Source: Anabaena catenula FACHB-362
GTDB taxonomy: Bacteria > Cyanobacteriota > Cyanobacteriia > Cyanobacteriales > Nostocaceae
Reading direction: 5' to 3'
NCBI RefSeq assembly: GCF_014698735.1
Contig: NZ_JACJTQ010000042.1
Coordinates: 1-45,654, forward strand
DNA length: 45,654 nt
The position numbers and the translations under genes are program-made. A model generated the notes under the pieces. The model was given only the letters and a program-made list of their open reading frames with translations. It had not been told where the DNA came from and ran no database searches. Positions 17,001 to 25,674 of the stretch are shown here, piece after piece; position 1 is the first letter of the stretch, and each line of letters opens with the position of its first letter.

Positions 17001-20000
17001 GATGAGTTACAATTTTCACAACTCAAAGTATTAGGAATTGGTAAGGAAGGAGATAATTTTGTTGGTAGGGAATGGAATTCGCAGGAAAAATATTCGATAG
17101 AGATACAAGCCAGTCGCTATCCTCCAGGACATGAAAGACATAATTCTAGATTGGTATTTGTCAAAGATGATGATGGAAAATACAAAGAATTTGCTGTTTT
17201 GGAACAAAGAACAGGCCAATTAGCAATTGGTACTCAGGCACAAGCATATATTAAACCAGGTGAATCTTATACAGCTACGGCAACTATTAATTTACCATCA
17301 CAACCACCAATCAACATTACTATCAGAGAAATTAGTAAATTTTCTCATGCAGGTAAAACTTTTAATGGTGAACCAGTCACACTCGCTATTGGTAATGTAG
17401 CAGTTCCTATTGACACAGCTAAAATTAAATTGGCTGGTCAAATATTAGGAGAATTGGATAATGATTCAATTCAAGAATTAAGAAAAATAAATTATTTAGC
17501 TAATGGTAATCCGCTACAACTTAAATTAAAGTCTATTGGTGATAGTCAACATGAAGGTGGTTTTATTATTGCTGAATCACCTCATGGGAATTTGTTGAAA
17601 ATTAATAAGATTAATGTTTATGATTTTAAAGGACAAGTTTTTACTGGAGAAGAATATAAAAGCGTTAGTTTAGAAGTACCAACCAGTAAAAATAGGGATG
17701 CTGTTTTTCTAAATGGAGAATTATTAGGAGTTCTTCACTATAAAAAAGATAAGGAAGCGCTACAAAATTTGGGAGTGCTTAAACATGGTCAACAAGGTTC
17801 TGTAAATTGTACTTTACAAAGCAATTTTTCTCACACTTTTATTAATATTGAACCCAGCACATTACAATATCCCCAAATTTGGACAAAGGAATCTCAAGCT
17901 TTTCAAGACAATTCCCAATCAAATATGGTAACAAAGCAAGAGGTAATGGTTGAAAAAAGTGGACTATTGCTGGAGAAGATCAAAGAACGTCCGACAATAT
18001 TATTCACTAGTCAGGAAGATAAGGTACTGGGATTAATAGGAATAACAGTGGACAACAATAAAACAGAATTAGTTCAGAATTGGTTTAAATCTAAAAATAT
18101 TGAATTTAATCTTTTACCTCCACAAGATATACCACTAGAAACGAAAAAAGGTCTTTCTGTAATTTACTTGGTTAGTAGTACAATTCCATCTGATGACTTT
18201 GATGCTTTGAAGGCAAAGTTTGGAGAACCATTAAGTGCTGACGGAAAAAATAGTGCTTACAATCAATATCTTAATTCCCTTCCCAATAGACCACATATAA
18301 TAGGGGAAAGACTCGATAAAGTTCAGGAATTAGTTACAACTACAATACCTGTTAAGATTACACCCAATTTATCAAATAACAATCCACCGCAGCAAACAAT
18401 TGTAGTTCCTGAAAATCTACAAACTATATTCGCAGTAGCTGAGGTATTACCTGCTAATAGCACTATTGTCTCCAAACCGGAAGAGAAGGATATTGTGATT
18501 TCGGGTAAACCTGTGCAAATGGTGTTTCTGTTGAAAATGCACGGTGAACCCAATCCTTTACCTGTCAGCACTACTATTGAAGCTATGCGCGGATATGGTA
18601 GATGTCATACAACCAGGACTTATGAACCATACAAAGCTTATGGTTTTAAAGAGGGAGATATTGCGATCGCCTGCGGCAGTGCGCGAAGCGCAATCGCCTC
18701 TGGCAAGTCTTTGACGAACGCTGTAGGTGGCTATTCTGGGATTCCTACGGAGCGCTTCGCTATCGCTTCCGGTATGTCTAATAATGCGATTGCCTCCGGC
18801 ACTGCGCTCCGCGCAATCGCCGAAAGTGGAAGTTATACCATCGCCTCCGGTGGGCATTCCAATATTCCTGTTTCCGATTCTCAAAAAGTTGCCTTTCGAG
18901 TAGGTAAACAGTATCGCATCACCGCAGAAATGATTGCAGATCCAGCATACCAGCAACAATGGGCAGCAATGGAAAAACACAGCAGTCGAGAACTGGCCAC
19001 TTTTAGGGATAAACCCGAAGTGTGGGGACTGAACATGGAACCACTGGGAGATTATGTCAACGGTAAAATCGTACCTTTCCCCAGTGCAAACCTTGAACAG
19101 TCATTAGTTACACCTGCTATACCACCACCTTTATCTACAGCTACACCCCCAGCTACTGTTATTACTTCTCCGGTGAATATCGGTTCGAGAAGTTCTGACC
19201 CTCTAGGTGCGGCTGTGACTAATCCTACTGTTAAAGCCAAGGAGTTAGGCAAAATTCAAGGAGAGTACCCTGTATCTTTCCGTGATAACGCCGCAGTAAC
19301 TGCCGGCAAATATGAACCAGAAACTTATGCCCAAGATAAACCTGCTGGAGTGCCTTTTGTCTCTGCTGAACAAGCTTACCAACACTACAAAACTACAGTA
19401 CCTTTGGGAGAACCACGAATACAGCTAATGGCAGAAATCATCCAAGCTAAGTTAGAACAGCACCCCAAGTTGTTTGCAGCTATCACGCAAAGGGGAGGAG
19501 TGGAATGGCTGGAAAACTGTACTCACTATGTCACCTCCAGCAGAGATAACTACTGGGAAGGGAAGGGTAAAGAATCTCCGTTTATTCGCGCTTTGATTGA
19601 GGGATATTCTAAAGTGTTGGAAAATTCTCAGACTATTACCCAAGCATCCTCAGAAGTACCACCAAAAGAACCTGTACTAACGACTACGACTTTATCCACA
19701 CCTCAAGCCAAAGATTCTGTCCAAAAAATTATTACTTATCCCAAAACTTCCAACCCACTTACTAATCTTCAACCCCTAAATGCTGCTGTAGCAACACATA
19801 TGCAAAAGGATGTGGCAATGGCTGAAGTAGCTACTCAATTCATTGGTATATCATCTGCACCACCTGAAACACTCTCTAGCACCCGTAATTATCAACAAGC
19901 TTGGGGGGAAAGGGCAAATACGGGGGTGTACTCAGCTAATGACACAATTATGGTTTCAGGTTCTGGTCCTTGGAGGGGTGTTACTCAACAACAAATTTTG

Positions 20001-20822
20001 GACACCTTCAATAATCATTATGTACCGTTAATTGATAGAGCGATCGCTGTTGGTAGTTCTTTTATAGTGGGTAATGCTGCTGGTACTGACCAACTGGTAA
20101 AACAATATTTAGAAGTACAGGGATATAAGCTGGAAGCTGTCAAGGATGGGTACACACGCGCAGTCAAGCTAGAACAAAATACTACACTTACTAACCAACA
20201 ACCAAAATCTTTTTCACAAACTACTTCAACAGTATCTTCTTCAGTACCTACACAACCATTATCTGTAGAGTTATTTGACAAAATAAATTCGCCTAATTCT
20301 AAACCCATTTCCTCATCCAACATTGTTCAAAAAGAGGTAGTTACTGATAAAACTATTCAGGATCAAGAAACAACATTAGAAAAATTAAGAACTTGGTATT
20401 TGACTGCACAAAAATTGGGTAAGTCAGCAGAATATATTCAGCGAATTACAGAGGTTGGTAGTGAACTTAAATCAGGTGTAGAATTAACAGAAAAAGCAGT
20501 CGTAGCAATGAATAATGATTTTCAAGAACTACATTCTATCAATCGTCTTACCAAAATTGCTCAACGAATGGGGGATGTATTTGGCATTCCTCAAGATAAT
20601 GGAGACGTGATAGTACAAGGTAAAGAATACTTGATTTCAATCAATAACTCTCACAAAGATTTAACGATTATAAAAAAAGATGGAACTGTTTTACTCGATA
20701 TTAAATTAGGACAAATTAATCAGAATCGAATATCGGCTGAAGTTATTGATGTATTTGAGGAAATCAACAATAATATCAATCAATCTTTGGCATCAGTCAA
20801 AAATCAATATCTTCAAGTTTAA
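14088..20822 (+). CDS. Giant single-chain RNA polymerase-like protein with NADAR and SLOG-like domains
   Basis: A 2244-residue protein. The N-terminal part matches two-barrel RNA polymerases of the YonO / QDE-1 (RdRP-like) type. First barrel: VVDDTTGENGGILN (122-135), QHRFGWRE (173-180), FGKGTL with K192, and IPISSFKG with K224, matching the usual 'DG..G.I..., Q.R.G.., KG..., ..FK' pattern. Second barrel: NFRSPFLN (429-436), then RDFDGDCIGVELA (502-514) with D503, D505 and D507 as the metal-binding triad seen in all multisubunit RNA polymerases. Helical and beta-rich regions follow. Near 1500-1633 is an unknown domain split by repeat-encoded residues. Residues about 1727-1845 resemble NADAR (VSAEQAYQHYK, HYVTSSRDNYWEGKG). 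About 1952-2025 resemble a SLOG Rossmann domain (FIVGNAAGTDQLVKQYL). The C-terminus is unassigned. Polymerase activity is inferred from motifs. Confidence 0.65.
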   Translation: MTLIFKHFDTKLNQWLHTDGDTQNLNSILTEKLDNTLLEFFLPDKQFSFGQMDEHTTAEDLKNHPDNQILLLSSKTRLLYGSQECLEVIEKLCPDRKDRGAYGSIFLGSCQNAIHERLNILVVDDTTGENGGILNNEDAWKLVGDCYGQISTQLYHQITKSNKEKNQSYAVIQHRFGWRERDGDDSKFRFGKGTLRPQNLSQIEYADYGNKPKIDLIIPISSFKGTDKDNPSTPIKPQIKPGLYNQTIWLGEKSQSQKGKTAISQLLASFPQGIKDFAEELEKQAQELAEIQQDPRKVAQLYCEKYEKRKAFIEQQKTEQLVNEAVELSTDNPKIDENLYPDDLQENSESEQDDLLMYKIIKADLLGHNQLLETEKVKQELTRFVQNEWRDIALGRVLTFDRGMIIPSKELKNGEICVPWIAEGEKILNFRSPFLNANGLCVSINKHIEDYLGPDGNPLAGIIVVNDEDHKRIQARIEALKAQGIETEELDPIETESERQGRDFDGDCIGVELASKYPNFTAEAEYRNLPENAYAPTVKLKKQSFYREDGTQPEFEEIAIHMSDGISVGIINNHVTALEALESEIETLITYGNSQQQTEYLDQVGSHYKKLVNLENNQNHPQAIREEYREQMQEFLKLASVQNRNSQVIEQAMAINRNMYRQMIEAACFQNQIAVDLFKSAKKPDMEVIAENKRYLYRDVNYIKDKKSSSAYLKEGINTTGYSPVELLINQVNKYFEASHLESRPIIQFQDLFKGVEFTPQQKFQAILAKQEFDDKFNVATRLNKRRETEQGPYAVVKTSNGTEITITNLTRYEHPGIWKGSTLNIRLEEIPEKYRSSQRPHTLLVIAQIDGETENGEAKYSKLGTVSQQSVIDYKLKPGMITQGATLVELKPELRESQIKLLFQEAYAVAENFYNLIPEDQKLPAAAATWNISASRQDELEQGDNSSLNSRKKVSNFVFATFGKEIVSQLDELQFSQLKVLGIGKEGDNFVGREWNSQEKYSIEIQASRYPPGHERHNSRLVFVKDDDGKYKEFAVLEQRTGQLAIGTQAQAYIKPGESYTATATINLPSQPPINITIREISKFSHAGKTFNGEPVTLAIGNVAVPIDTAKIKLAGQILGELDNDSIQELRKINYLANGNPLQLKLKSIGDSQHEGGFIIAESPHGNLLKINKINVYDFKGQVFTGEEYKSVSLEVPTSKNRDAVFLNGELLGVLHYKKDKEALQNLGVLKHGQQGSVNCTLQSNFSHTFINIEPSTLQYPQIWTKESQAFQDNSQSNMVTKQEVMVEKSGLLLEKIKERPTILFTSQEDKVLGLIGITVDNNKTELVQNWFKSKNIEFNLLPPQDIPLETKKGLSVIYLVSSTIPSDDFDALKAKFGEPLSADGKNSAYNQYLNSLPNRPHIIGERLDKVQELVTTTIPVKITPNLSNNNPPQQTIVVPENLQTIFAVAEVLPANSTIVSKPEEKDIVISGKPVQMVFLLKMHGEPNPLPVSTTIEAMRGYGRCHTTRTYEPYKAYGFKEGDIAIACGSARSAIASGKSLTNAVGGYSGIPTERFAIASGMSNNAIASGTALRAIAESGSYTIASGGHSNIPVSDSQKVAFRVGKQYRITAEMIADPAYQQQWAAMEKHSSRELATFRDKPEVWGLNMEPLGDYVNGKIVPFPSANLEQSLVTPAIPPPLSTATPPATVITSPVNIGSRSSDPLGAAVTNPTVKAKELGKIQGEYPVSFRDNAAVTAGKYEPETYAQDKPAGVPFVSAEQAYQHYKTTVPLGEPRIQLMAEIIQAKLEQHPKLFAAITQRGGVEWLENCTHYVTSSRDNYWEGKGKESPFIRALIEGYSKVLENSQTITQASSEVPPKEPVLTTTTLSTPQAKDSVQKIITYPKTSNPLTNLQPLNAAVATHMQKDVAMAEVATQFIGISSAPPETLSSTRNYQQAWGERANTGVYSANDTIMVSGSGPWRGVTQQQILDTFNNHYVPLIDRAIAVGSSFIVGNAAGTDQLVKQYLEVQGYKLEAVKDGYTRAVKLEQNTTLTNQQPKSFSQTTSTVSSSVPTQPLSVELFDKINSPNSKPISSSNIVQKEVVTDKTIQDQETTLEKLRTWYLTAQKLGKSAEYIQRITEVGSELKSGVELTEKAVVAMNNDFQELHSINRLTKIAQRMGDVFGIPQDNGDVIVQGKEYLISINNSHKDLTIIKKDGTVLLDIKLGQINQNRISAEVIDVFEEINNNINQSLASVKNQYLQV
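18661..18860 (+). repeat. Palindromic repeat cluster inserted in frame
   Basis: Several tandem-like copies of a GC-rich repeat: GCGATCGCCTGCGGCAGTGC, then GCGAAGCGCAATCGCCTC, GGAGCGCTTCGCTATCGCTT, GCGATTGCCTCCGGCACTGC and CATCGCCTCCGGTGGGC. They add about 65 residues with a recurring 'AIASG' peptide to the RNA-polymerase-like protein, between FKEGDIAIA and VAFRVGKQY, without a stop. The unit contains or degenerates from HIP1 (GCGATCGC). Confidence 0.7.
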
Positions 20823-20866
20823 TATTTAATCAATTTAGTTTTTATTCAATTGATTGGCATAAATTT

Positions 20867-21664
20867 ATGACAACTAATCCTTTAACTATACTCACTGAAG
20901 AATCAAGTAAAATATCCCCTGATATTTCCTCTGCTAAAACTGCTTATATGTTCAGCCAACTTCTCGAATATGTTGGTTACGATGAATTAGAATCTATTCC
21001 ATCAACAGAAATAGTAAGTATTGAAGAACAAAATGATGCTATAAAAACCCTGGCATCTATTATTGCTAGTCTTAATTCTGGAAAAACAGTAGAAGAATCT
21101 ATTTTAATAGAATTTGAAGCAGACGATATCCAGTTAGAAAATCCAGAGTTTGTTCCTGAATCAGCAGTAATGTTCGTAGATGATTTAACTGGAAATAAAA
21201 CAACGGAATATGGACAAGATAATTTCACTCAAATCAATTATGATTCGATTATAGTTTTGGAAGATGAAAAAGAAGAAAACCAAGCAGAAATATATGAAGA
21301 AGACATCATGTTATATGTTATTCCTCTCATAATGACAAGGTTAATGAGCGAAGGAAGTTTAGTAGAAGATAGTGAAGATGGAGAGATTAGGGTTTATCAA
21401 TCAGATGAATTTACTGCTTCTCTACAAGTTACAGCGACAGAGGAGCAAATTTTAATCTTGAAAAGAAAACAACATTTATATTCTGAAGCCGAGGTTGCTT
21501 TAAATGCTGTTAGAAAAACAAATTATGCCCAGTTTCAAGTTACCACAAATCAATTAACAGAGGTGGAAATAGAAAAGTTTAAACTGATAGCCTTAATGGA
21601 GTATAATCAGAGTAATCAATCATATAAAAGAGAACAAGAATTAGGAGATCAATATAATTTATGA
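20867..21664 (+). CDS. Acidic hypothetical protein downstream of the RNAP-like gene
   Basis: A 265-residue, strongly acidic protein (stretches such as LEDEKEENQAEIYEEDIM) with no family I recognise. The N-terminal half is helical and rich in Ser/Glu; the C-terminal part (about 190-265) is more hydrophilic-helical. It starts 45 bp after the stop of the RNA-polymerase-like gene on the same strand with no terminator between them, so they are probably one operon. A highly acidic small partner of a large nucleic-acid enzyme could be a regulator or DNA mimic, but nothing in the sequence proves this. Confidence 0.6.
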   Translation: MTTNPLTILTEESSKISPDISSAKTAYMFSQLLEYVGYDELESIPSTEIVSIEEQNDAIKTLASIIASLNSGKTVEESILIEFEADDIQLENPEFVPESAVMFVDDLTGNKTTEYGQDNFTQINYDSIIVLEDEKEENQAEIYEEDIMLYVIPLIMTRLMSEGSLVEDSEDGEIRVYQSDEFTASLQVTATEEQILILKRKQHLYSEAEVALNAVRKTNYAQFQVTTNQLTEVEIEKFKLIALMEYNQSNQSYKREQELGDQYNL

Positions 21665-21711
21665 CTTAATCAATAAATCCAAAACCTTGACTAATAAAGA
21701 GTTTCAAAAAT

Positions 21712-22374
21712 TTACAGTGTATTTGGGTCAATTCCCCTTGCTTGTAACCTAGCTAAAAGAGCTTGCAATTCTTCCTCTTGGGTAGAATATCTATTACCAT
21801 TTTCGTCATACCAATATAACCATTCCCTGGTTCTACCTTGATAAGTTCCCTGTTCCCTACTAATACCTAAACCTACCTCTGGCATCCAAATTTTATCCCC
21901 TGGTTGAAGGATGTATTCACCATTGACTAAGCGGTAAACTTCTAAACGTTGACGTTTCCGACGTAGGCGTGTAGGGGCATAAATGACATAATATAAAATG
22001 CCTAATTCTGCATAGTCTAATTTCTTTTGCTCATATTCGTAATTGTAAGTTTGAGAAACAATTTCTAAGGCTAAAATTGGGGGAATACCATCTTCTTCCC
22101 AAAGTACATAACTAGAACGCCCATTTTCACCAACAAAGCGTTCCACTCCCAAACTTAAAAAAGCATCTGGGACTATGGCAGGTTTACTTCCTGCATAATA
22201 AACTCCCATATTAATACCAAAAAACCAGTCATCTCGCTTTTGCCAAATATTGACTAGGATGGCTAATAATAAGTTGGGAATTAAAATTTGTAGTTCGTTA
22301 TCCACTGGGGTATCGTCTGAATCTGGTAATTCTGCTGAAGAAGGTAAACAATGTAATGTATTGTAATTTAACAT
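21712..22374 (-). CDS. Uma2-family (DUF820) putative endonuclease
   Basis: A 220-residue Uma2 protein, a PD-(D/E)XK-like nuclease-fold family greatly expanded in cyanobacteria. Typical pieces are IVPDAFLSLGVE (conserved Asp), PPILALEIVSQTYNYEYEQK (conserved E-V-x-S with the catalytic-type Glu) and KKLDYAELGILYYVIYAP (K...Y...G). The C-terminus has the common linker 'EEELQALLARLQARGIDP'. An AGGAG motif sits 6 nt before the ATG, supporting the start. It converges on the acidic protein gene. Biological function of the family is unknown. Confidence 0.85.
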   Translation of the reverse strand: MLNYNTLHCLPSSAELPDSDDTPVDNELQILIPNLLLAILVNIWQKRDDWFFGINMGVYYAGSKPAIVPDAFLSLGVERFVGENGRSSYVLWEEDGIPPILALEIVSQTYNYEYEQKKLDYAELGILYYVIYAPTRLRRKRQRLEVYRLVNGEYILQPGDKIWMPEVGLGISREQGTYQGRTREWLYWYDENGNRYSTQEEELQALLARLQARGIDPNTL

Positions 22375-22971
22375 ATAGGACTCCTATTTAATTTTGGCGA
22401 AACTAGGTACATCTTGATTCCTTCTTTCCTGTTCCCTATTCCGTATTTCCTGTTTTCACGAAAATTATGGCTTACACCACACTCTAAGAACGTGAACGCT
22501 ATCAGGAATCAAACTGAATTCCTATAAATATTTAACTGTTGACAGTTCATTAAAAAAATGAATGATATCATTTCTATTTGTGAGTTTCACTACTCGTTAG
22601 AGATACACTTATTATATCTGTTCGGTTAAGAAACAGAGAACGGGAGCATCACAATTTTGAGAAAAATAAACGTAGCCACACCAAAAACTCTCTGGAATTC
22701 TCTTGCCTTAGTTTACTACAGCGCTATGCCTAACAGCAGGCTTACAACAACGGGCAAAAGCCTGTATCACGTCGCGTGTAAAGCCTGCGGCATACAAGAA
22801 AAGCAGAGCTTATGCCTACGGCAGACTACGTGAACGCTTTAGCTATACGCGCGGTCATTATTTGTGGTTCAATTATATGCAAATATTCAGCTATCAGCAA
22901 TCAGTCAACGGCTACGCCATTTACTGACGGTTGAATGCTTATGATAAAAATAAACTTACACATTTCGGATG
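22375..22971. other. Intergenic with heptamer and palindromic repeats
   Basis: About 600 bp between two minus-strand genes. At 22418-22456 there are degenerate heptamer repeats of the TTCCTGT/TTCCCTA type common in Nostocales. At 22718-22860 there is a GC-rich interlocking-palindrome block (for example AAGCCTGCGGCATAC, TTATGCCTACGGCAGAC, GAACGCTTTAGCTATACGCG) related to the other palindromic repeats in the window. No convincing ORF or RNA gene is seen. Confidence 0.55.
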
Positions 22972-25494
22972 CTACCCAGGAAACAGAGAATCAACTTCTA
23001 TCAATTCCTGAACCCAACACTTAGGCAAGATTGAAAGTAAAGAAGCGATAACTTTAGACTGCGATTTTATTGGCATTTTATCTAAAAAATACTGCCAATC
23101 TGTATCATCTAAATGTTTCTCTATCGCAAACACTTTTTTAACTATTTCCTGATTAGATTTCATCTCTAAATCTTGCAGACTAAAATCTATATTTATCATT
23201 TCCAATTCCTCTTTTAAAACATCGCTTATATCTTCCAAATTATTCCTTTTGCTATTATTACTATTTAATAGAGAAAGGAATATTTTTAACCATTGTTTCC
23301 AACCTCCTCCAAACTCAGTTGCTAACTTAGAAATATAACCCTGACTCATACCAGAAACTGCTGCTACAACTGGTTGAGTAATCTTTTGTTCCTGTAACCA
23401 AAGTTCCTTAACTGCGGTTTCAATTTTCCACCAAGATTTCTCATCTTTAGAACCAGCTTCAATTGTCATCTCTGCTGCTTGTACATATCTGATTTCATGT
23501 TTTAAAAAGCTCAAATCGTAATCAGCACAAAAATAAAAATAAAGATTTGATTCCCGACGATTATTTACTCTTAATCTGCCAATAGCTTGGATAATCTCAG
23601 ATTGCGTAACCCAATCTATAAATTTTTGTAAATCTTGATTTATTATTGAACTAACTAACTTATTATCTTTTCTAGGTTTTAAAGTCAGATATAAGGTTTC
23701 TAAATAACCTATATTCTGATACGGAATCCCAAAAGTAGCTAAAGCTGTAATTTCTTGGAAATCATTAGAACCGCGACTGTCTCTAAACCAACCACCATCT
23801 TCATTTTCACAGCATTTTACAAAGTCAATAAATTTAATGTTACTGTGATGAGATAATAATTCTTGTCGCAGCACGCTGACTCTTTCTTGACAGTAGGAAG
23901 AACGATTTTTAGAAACTTGTCCTAATCCGGTGATTTGGATAATTTGTAAATTGTTAGTTTTATTTATTTCTTGCTCTACAGTTAAAATTTCTTGTGGGTT
24001 AATATCAAACCACCAAGCTATGTACTCAGGTTTGGTAGTAGCATCTAAGTAAACATTCCATTTTGTTGATTGACTAATCGCACTATGACGTGAGTTACGA
24101 GTTGTAATACTTAGCTTTCCATATTCAATGCGAATTGTACCAGGAATTTGTTTACCCCAAACTTGTAAAAACGGTATAAACCAGTTAACTATTATCTCTA
24201 CTTGAATTTTCTCCACTAATTCAGAGATGGGATTACCAAATTGTTTTCGCATCTTCTTTGGTAAATCACTTAAATCTATTCCATACTTGCTGGTGGAGTT
24301 AAAGATTGGTAATAAATCTGGTTGTAAAACTTCTATCGCTTTTGTGATAATTGCATCTAAATTTTCAGGTGGTTTACCCAACATTCTTCGGACATCAGCA
24401 TCATTCCAACCGTAGTAAGGTTGTTGAATATCTCCTGTGATACATTCTCTTAAAACTGCCCACATTGGTTGTAATTGCAGACTGATTTCTGGAGAATTAG
24501 TCATTAACTCTGCCATTACTCGGTCAATGTCCCGTAAATTGGCAGTTATAGTATTAATTGGTTGTACTGTTTGCATAACTTCATCCCAGAAAATACCGCT
24601 AGTTGACCAGTCGAAATCTTCTGGTTGGGGTGCGCTATCAGGATGACAACGAATGCGATCGCTCTTGAAAGTTTCTTTTCTCAAATACCGATGTCCAAAA
24701 CCTGCTCCAGCAACACCACGACAAGCTTCTAGTAAGTGACAAGTAGCGCAAATAGGATTTTCTGCACCTTCGCAGAGAATTACTACTTTCACCTTTTTGG
24801 CGTTTGGATGTTTCCAGCAAAACAGAGGTAGTTCGCCATTTGGTAATTGGGGTCCGCTTCCTCCCTGGTAGGCACTACTCAACCAGATGTATTTGGGTTG
24901 AGTTCGCAAGGTGGCAATTTGAAAGCCGGTGATTTGAAAATTGGGGTCAAGGGCTGCGATCGCAATTCCTTCTCTCCCCAATAGTTTACCTTCAGGTGAA
25001 ATACCTGTAAGAGCCGACGTTACACCCGCAGGGGAATAAGCTCCAGGTTCCCAGCTTCTCACCCAGCCTAAGTCTTTGAGCCAGTTAATTTCTTGAGTAG
25101 TCAACTGTCGTTGTTCTTGGAGATGGGAGATATGTTGAGTACCCAAACTACTCACTGTGGAGTTTAAAAGTAATCGGTTTTGGCGATTGCGCTCCGCGCA
25201 GTGCAGAATGCGATCGCGTTCCTCAATACTCAACCCCTTGTTTGTTTGTCTACTGTCAGCCCGTTTTTGAGGCGAATATAGAGGCTTATCATGGTTTTGG
25301 TCATTTTGGTCATCTAGAACAAATAAACCGCCCATATCGTTACGCAGGGGCTTGATAAAGCGATAACCAGCCGGGGCATCATGTTGGCTGAAACTCCGTA
25401 GGCACTCAATTAGATTATCTGGGCGAATAGCGCAACCGTGATGGTTGCCACAGACAGGACAAGGATTGCGTTTGGTGGTGTATTGACGTTTCAT
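22972..25494 (-). CDS. CyRepA1-like plasmid replication helicase, probably internally deleted
   Basis: An 840-residue protein resembling cyanobacterial plasmid replication proteins of the CyRepA1 type. Residues 12-31 carry a zinc-ribbon-like Cys set (C12, C15, C21, C31). Residues about 130-243 resemble a DUF3854/TOPRIM-like segment ending in VILCEG. Then come Cys249, Cys252 and Cys258, a helicase motif II (FWDEV, 302-306), LDAT, WFRDSRGSNDF, and motif VI-like IQAIGRLRVNNRR. No Walker A (GxGKT) is present, and only 60 residues separate the TOPRIM-like Glu from motif II, so about one helicase subdomain appears missing. A C-terminal HTH-like part (GMSQGYISKLATEFG) is present. An iteron-like region lies directly upstream. 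The protein may be a dead or altered initiator. Confidence 0.55.
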   Translation of the reverse strand: MKRQYTTKRNPCPVCGNHHGCAIRPDNLIECLRSFSQHDAPAGYRFIKPLRNDMGGLFVLDDQNDQNHDKPLYSPQKRADSRQTNKGLSIEERDRILHCAERNRQNRLLLNSTVSSLGTQHISHLQEQRQLTTQEINWLKDLGWVRSWEPGAYSPAGVTSALTGISPEGKLLGREGIAIAALDPNFQITGFQIATLRTQPKYIWLSSAYQGGSGPQLPNGELPLFCWKHPNAKKVKVVILCEGAENPICATCHLLEACRGVAGAGFGHRYLRKETFKSDRIRCHPDSAPQPEDFDWSTSGIFWDEVMQTVQPINTITANLRDIDRVMAELMTNSPEISLQLQPMWAVLRECITGDIQQPYYGWNDADVRRMLGKPPENLDAIITKAIEVLQPDLLPIFNSTSKYGIDLSDLPKKMRKQFGNPISELVEKIQVEIIVNWFIPFLQVWGKQIPGTIRIEYGKLSITTRNSRHSAISQSTKWNVYLDATTKPEYIAWWFDINPQEILTVEQEINKTNNLQIIQITGLGQVSKNRSSYCQERVSVLRQELLSHHSNIKFIDFVKCCENEDGGWFRDSRGSNDFQEITALATFGIPYQNIGYLETLYLTLKPRKDNKLVSSIINQDLQKFIDWVTQSEIIQAIGRLRVNNRRESNLYFYFCADYDLSFLKHEIRYVQAAEMTIEAGSKDEKSWWKIETAVKELWLQEQKITQPVVAAVSGMSQGYISKLATEFGGGWKQWLKIFLSLLNSNNSKRNNLEDISDVLKEELEMINIDFSLQDLEMKSNQEIVKKVFAIEKHLDDTDWQYFLDKMPIKSQSKVIASLLSILPKCWVQELIEVDSLFPG

Positions 25495-25674
25495 GGCAGC
25501 GCACTCAAAACTAGGTGAGTAGTCCCCGCAGGGCTGGAATGGATGTTCTGACTAGCATACAACCCCGTTTTGAGTAGTTTTTTTTCGGCCATATCTATAT
25601 AATGTGCAATTTTTAGGTGATTTTGGTGGTTAAGGGGTTAAAGCTTTATTGGGTAAGGGTTTTATGAAAATCAA

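Noticed and set aside
18558-18980. 140-residue minus-strand ORF over the repeat insertion
   Set aside because: Produced by the palindromic repeats, which are open in several frames; no domain recognised.
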